Below are positions 29,203 to 37,250 of a stretch of 64,000 bases of DNA, piece after piece. The notes beneath the pieces are model-generated. The model saw nothing but the letters and a program-made list of their open reading frames with translations, had not been told where the DNA came from and ran no database searches. Positions within the stretch are counted from its first letter, which is position 1. Every line of letters starts with the position of its first letter. The DNA is from Spirosoma sp. 48-14 (GTDB lineage Bacteria; Bacteroidota; Bacteroidia; Cytophagales; Spirosomataceae): NCBI RefSeq assembly GCF_001898575.1, contig NZ_MKUD01000045.1, positions 265,382 through 329,381 of the forward strand. The letters run 5' to 3'. A program made the position numbers and the translations under genes.

Positions 29203-29495
29203 CATTGATCAATCTCTATACACTATAAAGCACCGTATATATTGTGACAAGGACGAAATACAAAATGCCCCGAAGGAATTTATTTGGTGTTCTTTCAAAA
29301 GAGCGTTTTCCTGAGATTGGATGAAGTTTAACTAGGTAAGACGTCTCTTCTGCTCACTGTCGTTTAATAGAGTGGCTGGCTAAATACATCTATAGCTTAC
29401 TCATCAGTTGGTTGTACTGACATCAAATTCTTTTGTTTTTGACTCCACCAGAATCTGTGTGTGGCATTGCTCAATAAGCTGAAGAATTTACTCGA

Positions 29496-30713
29496 CTAGT
29501 GGCCACTCAATTTAAGGGCATACTTCTTGAGGATGCTTTTAAATTCGGCCATATCAGTAGATGCATTACACAGAAACACAATGCCAACCTCATGGTTGAA
29601 TTCAATCAAACTGGAAACGCCTGGGTCACTACCCGGGTGACCAATAAAACCGTCCGGGTAAAGCTCCCAGAATACCCCGTTATTATACTTAGTTACATCG
29701 TAATTGCCAATTTTATCCCTGTTCGTGAAAAAAGGCCTTACCATTCTTTGCACCATTTTCTTCGGTAAAATACGGGATGAGTTGTTTAGAGACTTAATCA
29801 TTTCTTGCACAAACTGACTTAATTCCCCAGCGGATGTGACCAGTCCACCGTCAGGATAGGTGACTGAAGTGTAAAAAGGAAATGCCAGATCGGCATTATA
29901 GTAGGGTATAGCTCGGCTACGTAGTGTTTTAGGATTGATAAACCAATCGGATTGGCTCATTTTTAAGGGCGCAAAAATGTATTTATGCGTAAAATCCGAA
30001 AAACTCATCTTCGCCTTTGTTTCAATTAAATAGGCTGCCAAGGCGGAGCCAATATTACTGTAGCTATAGTATGTTCCTGGTTTTTGGTTTAAGAAATTAC
30101 GGGTAGAATAGAGGTTTCCCTGGGTGGACAGATAGCTAACCATAAACTCATGTAATGTTGTATCGGTTAAGTCACCGCCCAAATCGGCTTCTTTGATGAG
30201 TGCGATTGAAGATGCGTCTGTATGGTCGGTAATTACGAACCGATAGGTCTTAGCATAAACGCTGTCATTATCAGTAATTCCCGAAGTATGAGTGACTAAG
30301 TGTTTAATACGAATGGTTTCAGCCGGAAAATACGGGTTATAAATGGTAAATGGCAGTAGTTTGTTGATATCCGATTCTAAATTAAAATAGCCCAGTTGAA
30401 TCGCTTTTATTAAGGCTAACGAGATAAACGCCTTACTGACGGAGGCAATGTTGATGGTGGTGTTCAAGTCGAACGGTTTTTGGTTTTTGATATCCGCATA
30501 CCCCAGCGACTTTTGATAAAGTATCCTCTTACTATTTAGAATTGTCACCGCACATCCGGGAATAGCTGATTGTTCAAAACGAGCCGTTAAGTCTCGGTCT
30601 AAACTGTCCAAATACTTGTGCTGTCCTGTTGCTTTTGTAGCTAGTCCTAAAACGGAAACAAATACGAGCAGGATAAAGAGAATTTTAGGTAAACTGGAGG
30701 TTGATCCGTTCAT
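29496..30713 (-). CDS. Serine hydrolase (beta-lactamase class C-like)
   Basis: INIASVSKAFISLALIKAIQLG (SxxK) and YSYSNIGSALAAYLIETKA (YxN). Confidence 0.88.
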   Translation of the reverse strand: MNGSTSSLPKILFILLVFVSVLGLATKATGQHKYLDSLDRDLTARFEQSAIPGCAVTILNSKRILYQKSLGYADIKNQKPFDLNTTINIASVSKAFISLALIKAIQLGYFNLESDINKLLPFTIYNPYFPAETIRIKHLVTHTSGITDNDSVYAKTYRFVITDHTDASSIALIKEADLGGDLTDTTLHEFMVSYLSTQGNLYSTRNFLNQKPGTYYSYSNIGSALAAYLIETKAKMSFSDFTHKYIFAPLKMSQSDWFINPKTLRSRAIPYYNADLAFPFYTSVTYPDGGLVTSAGELSQFVQEMIKSLNNSSRILPKKMVQRMVRPFFTNRDKIGNYDVTKYNNGVFWELYPDGFIGHPGSDPGVSSLIEFNHEVGIVFLCNASTDMAEFKSILKKYALKLSGH

Positions 30714-30944
30714 AGTTCTAGTCAGCTTCAGGCATTTTGACCAAGCAACAATCGGCGAGTTGCTCCCAAGTAGCCAAACGAACATTTAGTTACCCACTAA
30801 CGCTCTTGTTTGCGTGGGTCTACTCTACTGATGCCTAATCTAATCCAAGGGTTGTCGGCTTGAGCGGAGCTTAACAAATTTTAACGGATGATACTTGGGT
30901 AGCTGTACTAACGACTCATTAAAGGCCCGGTTTTACGATATAAA

Positions 30945-30986
30945 AGCGGCTAATGCTCCCGGCTTTAGCCGGGGGATACAGCCGCT
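30945..30986. repeat. IS left-end hairpin
   Basis: agcggct-aatg-ctcccggc-ttta-gccggggg-atac-agccgct; overlaps the tnpA stop codon. Confidence 0.75.
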
Positions 30987-31383
30987 AATTGTTTTTCTGG
31001 TCCTGAATATACCGTTTGATGGTTTCTTCTGAGATATGCCCAACCGATTCAGCATAATACGAACGAGTCCACAAGGTAGGCAATCTGGTACGAAGGCTGA
31101 TATATTCCTGCCTGAGTATTCGGCTTGTATAGCCCTTGATTTGTCCGGCAATGTTGTGTACGCTATCGATTGGCCGGGCCTCTACAAACAAATGTACATG
31201 GTCTGGCATCACTTCCATTTCATGTACCGTCAACCCCATCGCAAACGCTTTTTCCATAATCAGTTCTTTGAGCCTGACTTCAATGTCTGGTATCAGCACC
31301 TTGCGCCGGTATTTGGTACACCAAATAATATGATACTTGAGATTGTGGACAACGTGCGACGAATAAGAATATCTGTCTGCCAT
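30985..31383 (-). CDS. tnpA: IS200/IS605 family transposase TnpA (Y1 HUH)
   Basis: HNLKYHIIWCTKYRRKVL; HUH motif DHVHLFVEARP; catalytic-Tyr region WTRSYYAESVG. Confidence 0.95.
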   Translation of the reverse strand: MADRYSYSSHVVHNLKYHIIWCTKYRRKVLIPDIEVRLKELIMEKAFAMGLTVHEMEVMPDHVHLFVEARPIDSVHNIAGQIKGYTSRILRQEYISLRTRLPTLWTRSYYAESVGHISEETIKRYIQDQKNN

Positions 31384-31434
31384 TTTTATAATTATTTATT
31401 AGGCAAATATATATCTATTTTGTAGATTCGCCTA

Positions 31435-32586
31435 ATGATTCAGGTCAAGACATACCGTTACAAACTGGCCCCTAATTTGTCCCAACAGAGGGCATTAGGC
31501 CAATGGCTTGGTGCGTGTCGATACGTCTATAACCTGTCGTTGTCCTACAAAAAGACCTTATGGGAGCAATATAAAATCAGTATTGGCAAGAACGACATTC
31601 AGAAAGAGTTAGCAAGCATTGCTAAAGATACCGACTGGTTAGGCTGTGTGCATTCTCAAGTGTTGCAGGAAGTCACTGACCGCGTATTCAATGCGTTTGA
31701 TGGTTTCTTTAACCGGGCCGCCGGGCGGCCGGGCAAGGGCTTTCCAAAGTTCGCCCGGAAGGGTCAATATCAGTCGTTTAGCTTTAAACAGGGCGTTAAA
31801 ATCAACAATACCCATGTACAGTTGCCCAAATTCGGCAAGATAAAATACCGCAACAGTCGAGATTGCACGGGAACAATAAAACGGGCAACGGTTCGTGAAT
31901 GTGCTGACGGTTGGTATGTGTGTCTGTGTGTAGAAACGGACATTGAATCACTACCTATCAATCAGAACAGCATTGGTATTGATGTAGGTATCAAATCGCT
32001 TCTTGTTACTTCAGACGGCGAAACGATTGATAACCCCAAACATCTCTACAAAGCGGAGAAAAAGTTAAAGAGACTACAACGAAGCGTTAGCCGCAAAAAG
32101 AAGGGCAGTGCTAACAGGAAGAAAGCGGTAAAAAAGTTAGCGCGTCAGCATCAGAAAGTAGCCAATACCCGGAACGATTTTCAGCATAAAGTAACGACTC
32201 GGCTCATTCGTGAAAACCAAGCGATTGCCTGTGAATCGTTGCAGATTCAAAATATGTTAGCCAATCACAATCTGGCAAAGTCCATCTCGGATGCTGGTTG
32301 GTATAGCCTAACCCAAATGCTTGAGTATAAAGCGAAATGGTATGGTCGAACGTTTGAGAAAGTGTCTGCCCGGCATACTTCGCAAGACTGTTCAGCGTGT
32401 GGCTACCGTAATACCGAACTAACGCTTGCGGTTAGGTTGTGGACGTGTCCGAGTTGTGGCAATATCCACGACCGTGACCAGAATGCGGCCCAGAATATCA
32501 AGAAAAAGGCGGTAGGGCATACCGTGTCAGCTTGGGAAGTATACACGCCGGTTGCGGTGGTAGCCCAAGAATCTCCCGGGCTTTAG
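31435..32586 (+). CDS. tnpB: TnpB family RNA-guided endonuclease (OrfB)
   Basis: RYKLAPNLSQQRALGQWLGACRYVYNLSL; RuvC IGIDVGIKSLLVTSDG, IACESLQIQNM, zinc finger CSACGYRN...CPSCGNIHDRDQNAAQNI. Confidence 0.95.
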   Translation: MIQVKTYRYKLAPNLSQQRALGQWLGACRYVYNLSLSYKKTLWEQYKISIGKNDIQKELASIAKDTDWLGCVHSQVLQEVTDRVFNAFDGFFNRAAGRPGKGFPKFARKGQYQSFSFKQGVKINNTHVQLPKFGKIKYRNSRDCTGTIKRATVRECADGWYVCLCVETDIESLPINQNSIGIDVGIKSLLVTSDGETIDNPKHLYKAEKKLKRLQRSVSRKKKGSANRKKAVKKLARQHQKVANTRNDFQHKVTTRLIRENQAIACESLQIQNMLANHNLAKSISDAGWYSLTQMLEYKAKWYGRTFEKVSARHTSQDCSACGYRNTELTLAVRLWTCPSCGNIHDRDQNAAQNIKKKAVGHTVSAWEVYTPVAVVAQESPGL

Positions 32587-32594
32587 CCGGGAGA
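32572..32594. repeat. IS right-end hairpin
   Basis: tctcccgg-gctttag-ccgggaga; contains the tnpB stop codon in its loop. Confidence 0.75.
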
Positions 32595-32794
32595 GTGTCA
32601 AAAACGTATGATGTTGGTCGTACGTTTGTAAAATGAGATTTGGGTAACCTATAAATGTTAGTTTATAGTGGGACATGAAAAGTCTTTAAATGACAATGCC
32701 CACGACATGACTAAGTAACGACGAAGGACAATATTGTTAACAGCCTCTCTTTCTTAAAGATGCCTTGTGACCATTAAAGAGAAAGGGCAGTAGC

Positions 32795-33742
32795 TTACAA
32801 AACCTCCAACGCCAGTTTATCCTGCAAGCGGGTATAATCGGCCAATAAGCCTTCCACTTGTTTAGCGATTTCGGGCGTAAATGTGCCTACCTCACGACGG
32901 GTATAGGTCGATATGTCGAAGCCACGCAGTTGCAGGAAGTATTTCGACACGGTTGGGTACACGTTATGAATCACATCCATACTGTCGATCAGAAACTGCT
33001 GTACCTCCCCTACTTCCTGCTGTAAATCCGTGTGATTATAATGCTGGCACAACCAGACAATCAGCTCAGGGAAGAAGTTGCCCTGAATGCAGGAAAGTCC
33101 GGCCGAACCGGCCTTGAGCGATTCGACGGCATGAACCATATAAGCATCGTACAACCCGAAACCAGGTCGGTTGGCCAGTCGTATCTTCTCCCGGATCTGA
33201 TCAATGTCCAGGCAGGTATCTTTATGGTAGATCACCCGACCCGTATCGACAAACAGCTTCAACTGCTCAGGCGAAATCAGGCGTTTATACGGTACCGGAC
33301 ACTCGTAAAAGCCAACCGGAACCGTATCCGTTTGATCCAGCAATTGAAAAACGCGGTCGTTGAACACGTCATCCGAATCGGTTTGTTCGGCTAGTAGCCC
33401 CGTAATCAGGATAACGGCATCCGTCCCTTTATCGGCAACCTGCTTCACAAAATCAGCTTGCTGAGCAATAGGTCCACCAAATGTACCCGTAGCCACAACA
33501 GGCACTCGACCATTGGTTACCTTGATGACGTGTTCGATGATCTGAAGCCGCTCCTGCTCGCTCAGTTCAAACATTTCGCTCGACAGGCAATTGGCAAACA
33601 ACCCAGCGGCACCGGCTTGTAAGTATAGCTCCGTCAGTCGGGTAAGCGAGTCGAAATCAATAGCGCCACTGTCCGTGAACGGCGTGAGCATTACAGGGAT
33701 AAAGCCCTTTTGCGAAGTTTTGTTAGTCATTGGTAAATACAC
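32795..33742 (-). CDS. Dihydrodipicolinate synthase (DapA) family protein
   Basis: GFIPVMLTPFTDSGAIDFDSLTRLTELYLQAGAAGLFANCLSSEMFELSEQERLQIIEHVIKVTNGRVPVVATGTFGG. Confidence 0.92.
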   Translation of the reverse strand: MYLPMTNKTSQKGFIPVMLTPFTDSGAIDFDSLTRLTELYLQAGAAGLFANCLSSEMFELSEQERLQIIEHVIKVTNGRVPVVATGTFGGPIAQQADFVKQVADKGTDAVILITGLLAEQTDSDDVFNDRVFQLLDQTDTVPVGFYECPVPYKRLISPEQLKLFVDTGRVIYHKDTCLDIDQIREKIRLANRPGFGLYDAYMVHAVESLKAGSAGLSCIQGNFFPELIVWLCQHYNHTDLQQEVGEVQQFLIDSMDVIHNVYPTVSKYFLQLRGFDISTYTRREVGTFTPEIAKQVEGLLADYTRLQDKLALEVL

Positions 33743-35330
33743 TGGCCTCTTTGGTTTGCTCCGAAGGTCGGCCTTTAAGTTTAGTCAGTACAACACCCAC
33801 CAGGAAAATAGTGAGCGTACCGACGACAATAATCATGTTGCTGTGTAATGGATTGCGAAGGTATCCGTACTCGTCGGGTAGCTTGGGCGAAAACGTCAGC
33901 CAGACAATGACGAGTACCCCGATCACGACGGCTGTCAACGCTTCTGCACTCTTCGTTTGTCGACTGATTAGCCCTAGCAGAAAGAGACCCAGCATACCAG
34001 CCGCAAAAATACCCGATAATGTCCACCAGGTATCCAGAATGCTTTTCACACCGATCATAGCCAGTCCGGCGGTCAAGCCAAATACACCTACCACAACCGT
34101 GGAAATGTGTAACAACCGAAGCTGTTTCTGGCTCGATGGATTCGAATTAATGTACCGCTTGTAAATATCTTCGGTAAAGACGGTGGCCGATGCATTCATC
34201 CCCGAACTGATGGTACTCATCGCTGCCGACAGAATGGCCGAAATAATGAGCCCCATCAGGCCAACTGGCACATTGGTAACCATGAAATTAGGCATCACCT
34301 TATCGCCATAGTCGGCAGGTTGCAGCGTCGATGCCAGTTGGTTCACTTCAGCAGCCGATGCACCGGCTGGTAATCGTTCAAGTGCGACATTATGCCGAAT
34401 GACCTCAAGGAGCTGAGGGTACTGCTGATAATAGCCAAACAGGCAGGCACCAATGATAAAAAACAGCAGCGAAGCCGGTACATACAACCAAACGCAGAGC
34501 CAAAGCGATTTCGACGCTTCTTTCTCCGATGCCGTCGTATGGTAGCGCTGGATGTAGTTCTGGTCCATGCCAAAATTGTTCAGGTTGATGAAGAAGCCAT
34601 AGAACAGCACGACCCAGAATGTCGATTGCGTAAAATCGGGGGAGAGACTACCCAGGCTGAATTTGTCGTGCGCTTTACCGATCTCGATAATGGATGAAAT
34701 GCCCCCCGGCATCGCCTGCACAATGAGGTACATAATCAGCAAAGCCCCAAACGTTTTGATGACGCCCTGCACAACTTCGGTCCAGATCACGGCTTCCATT
34801 CCACCCATCACGGTGTAAATGATGATACAAACGCCCATCACCACCATAATGGTCTGCATCGAATACCCCGTAAGCGCCTGTAAACTCAACGCAATACCCA
34901 GAAAGATCGACCCCATCCGCGCCAGTTGGGTCAGCAGGAAACAGACGACGGCATAAGTTCGCGCCCATGAACCAAACCGATGCTCGAAATGCGTGTAGGC
35001 CGACACTTCGCCCGAACGCCTATAAAACGGAATAAAATACCGGGATGCCACAAAAGCCGCCAGCGGCATGGATAAACTGAATACAAACGAATTCCAGTTA
35101 CCCCCGAAGGCTTTGCCCGGCACACCCAGAAACGTATTGCTGCTCAAGAACGTCGCGTAGATGGATAAGCCAGTAGCCCAGCCCGGTATTAAGCCGGAAG
35201 CGGTCGTAAACTGGTCGGCATTCTTGTTCTTTCGGGAGAAATACACGCCCACCAGCACCATGGCTACGAGGTACACAGCAATAACGCCAAGGTCGATCAG
35301 GGGTAAGTTTTTCATAGTTTTTTCTGGCAT
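33723..35330 (-). CDS. Sodium:solute symporter (SSS family)
   Basis: IDLGVIAVYLVAMVLVGVYFSRKNKNADQFTTASGLIPGWATGLSIYATFLSSNTFLGVPGKAFGGNW. Confidence 0.94.
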   Translation of the reverse strand: MPEKTMKNLPLIDLGVIAVYLVAMVLVGVYFSRKNKNADQFTTASGLIPGWATGLSIYATFLSSNTFLGVPGKAFGGNWNSFVFSLSMPLAAFVASRYFIPFYRRSGEVSAYTHFEHRFGSWARTYAVVCFLLTQLARMGSIFLGIALSLQALTGYSMQTIMVVMGVCIIIYTVMGGMEAVIWTEVVQGVIKTFGALLIMYLIVQAMPGGISSIIEIGKAHDKFSLGSLSPDFTQSTFWVVLFYGFFINLNNFGMDQNYIQRYHTTASEKEASKSLWLCVWLYVPASLLFFIIGACLFGYYQQYPQLLEVIRHNVALERLPAGASAAEVNQLASTLQPADYGDKVMPNFMVTNVPVGLMGLIISAILSAAMSTISSGMNASATVFTEDIYKRYINSNPSSQKQLRLLHISTVVVGVFGLTAGLAMIGVKSILDTWWTLSGIFAAGMLGLFLLGLISRQTKSAEALTAVVIGVLVIVWLTFSPKLPDEYGYLRNPLHSNMIIVVGTLTIFLVGVVLTKLKGRPSEQTKEASVFTND

Positions 35331-35395
35331 CCCAACGCAATCGGAATGGCAAGGTAAGGGTGTCTATTCAAAAATCCTTTCTCAGGCAGGGTCTT

Positions 35396-36964
35396 TTAAA
35401 ACCTTCGGACCGCCACCGGAGCCAGTGTATTGCTTTTAAATACTTGTTTTCCGTTCGAAAGGACTATGAATCCCTTGCCTTTTCCGTAATGCTTCCCGGT
35501 TTTGTCGTACAGAATAGTCAGTATCTTTCCGTGATACAATACGTTGTCCAGACAAAACCAGTCCCATTTGCCCTCAGGAATGAGGGGATGAATTTCCAGA
35601 ACGTTATCTGAACGGGGCTTGAGACCGATCAAATCGTTGATGATCAGATCAGCAAAGCCCGAATGGTTATAGAATTTACTCCGTGGATTGTCGCCTTTCA
35701 ACCATTCTCCGGTCTTCTCGTCCTGATACTCACCCAGATAAATCGCTCCGTTCATTGTATGGGAGCGAGCATATTTCAGCAGTTCATCGTAAAACCCCGA
35801 CTTGTTCATGCGCCCCTGATTTTTATAATCCGTCAGCAGGTTCGACAGTCCTTTCAGCGTTTGTGTAGTCGCAAATGGCCACACCGCCCCATCCCATTCG
35901 CAGCCATGCCCCGACCCATGCGTACGAAATCCTGGATGCCTGCGTTCAGCGGTCGTAATTCCCCAGGGAGCGTCGAAGCCACTTGTATCCGTTAGCTGAT
36001 CCCATTGTCGGGCATAGTCCGATGTATCGTCGGGTAAATTAAAATACCAGGGAATAAAGCCAATGGCCTCACGTGCGTTAGCAAAAGCCCCATTCGGATA
36101 CCTGACCTCGAAAAAATGAGCTTCTTTATTCCACAGGCTATCGAGCGTCAGCTTTTTCAGTTCAGTGGCCTGTTGCTCATACCGACGCTGAAGCGTATCG
36201 TTTTTAACCAGAGCGGCCATGGCTGCCAGAGCTTTGGCATTGCCATACATGTAGCTGTTGATGGTTGGGCGACGATTTTTGTCTTTCCGCGAGCCACTGA
36301 TGGATTCTTCCATCGCATCGCGCACATCGAACTGCCAGAACAGGCCGCTGGGCAACTGTTTTTCCTGCTGCCATTTCCGATAATCGGCATCGAGTGTCAG
36401 CAGGTTTTTCTGAACAAACGGCTTGTCGAGGTTGACCAGATAACGTTTATACACTGCATCATCGACCCAGCTGCTGAATGCGTGAAACCGCTGCACTGTA
36501 TGTTTAGGGTCGACGTACAACCAGAACGAAATATAGTCATCGATGTATTCCGGCGTATGTAGCCAGCGCCCTTCGTAAATATGATGACCAAGGGCGCTGC
36601 TGATGGCATTATACTTTCCCGCATGGTTCATCTTGGTGATGAACTCTGTGAAAATGAACCCTTCCGGTGTTTCTTTCAGGTGCTTCCGAAACGCCCACCA
36701 ACGATAATAGTAGATCGTATTCAGGGCTGAGTCCGGGCAGTCGAACAGGGGGATATTTTTCGACAGCCACTCAAACGACTGATCGTTGGGCACGTAATTT
36801 TTGACAGCCTCCTCCTGATCGACTGTGTTGAAATAGTTGACGTATTGCTTCAGTTTATGAGTTGTCAGCACTTTAGCCGACTGAGCCTCCGCCCAATTGG
36901 CAGTCAGACAGGTCAGTAGCCATAAACAAGGTACGATTAAACAACGTTTATGGAGTGAGTTCAT
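35396..36964 (-). CDS. MGH1-like/GH63-type (alpha/alpha)6 glycoside hydrolase, secreted
   Basis: NTIYYYRWWAFRKHLKETPEGFIFTEF, YMYGNAKALAAMAAL, GHGCEWDGAVWPFATTQTLKGL. Confidence 0.78.
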   Translation of the reverse strand: MNSLHKRCLIVPCLWLLTCLTANWAEAQSAKVLTTHKLKQYVNYFNTVDQEEAVKNYVPNDQSFEWLSKNIPLFDCPDSALNTIYYYRWWAFRKHLKETPEGFIFTEFITKMNHAGKYNAISSALGHHIYEGRWLHTPEYIDDYISFWLYVDPKHTVQRFHAFSSWVDDAVYKRYLVNLDKPFVQKNLLTLDADYRKWQQEKQLPSGLFWQFDVRDAMEESISGSRKDKNRRPTINSYMYGNAKALAAMAALVKNDTLQRRYEQQATELKKLTLDSLWNKEAHFFEVRYPNGAFANAREAIGFIPWYFNLPDDTSDYARQWDQLTDTSGFDAPWGITTAERRHPGFRTHGSGHGCEWDGAVWPFATTQTLKGLSNLLTDYKNQGRMNKSGFYDELLKYARSHTMNGAIYLGEYQDEKTGEWLKGDNPRSKFYNHSGFADLIINDLIGLKPRSDNVLEIHPLIPEGKWDWFCLDNVLYHGKILTILYDKTGKHYGKGKGFIVLSNGKQVFKSNTLAPVAVRRF

Positions 36965-37250
36965 GCACTATAAAGCATATCGAAACGGGCCGTATCGGAA
37001 GAAAATTCAAAATTAATTAGAATAAACCGCTACGGAATATGCTATTTTCACAAGCCATTATAGGATGTTAGCGTGTTTGAGAAACGCATGAGCGAACAGT
37101 TCGTCTGCAATTGTATCGCGGATAGGCAATGGACTAAAGAGAGTTGGAGTCTTAAAAACATATTTTTATTAAGCCGTAAATTAGTTTACAATAAAATTTA
37201 CAGTTTATCAAATTTTGACAATACGATCATTAATGGGACTGTAATGCGTC

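Larger units (their letters stand above)
30937..32601. mobile_element. IS200/IS605-family insertion sequence (TnpA + TnpB), boundaries inferred
   Basis: Divergent tnpA and tnpB flanked by end hairpins; left flank ends ...TTTTAC (30931-30936); right end contains TCAA (32598-32601). Confidence 0.8.

Noticed and set aside
29260-29340. Short peptide-like stretch MPRRNLFGVLSKERFPEIG suggestive of a transposase scrap
   Set aside because: Too short to identify and no flanking inverted repeats recognised.
37063-37078. gatgttagcgtgt shared with 43447-43459
   Set aside because: A 13-nt match between two spacers can arise by chance; no further shared context.
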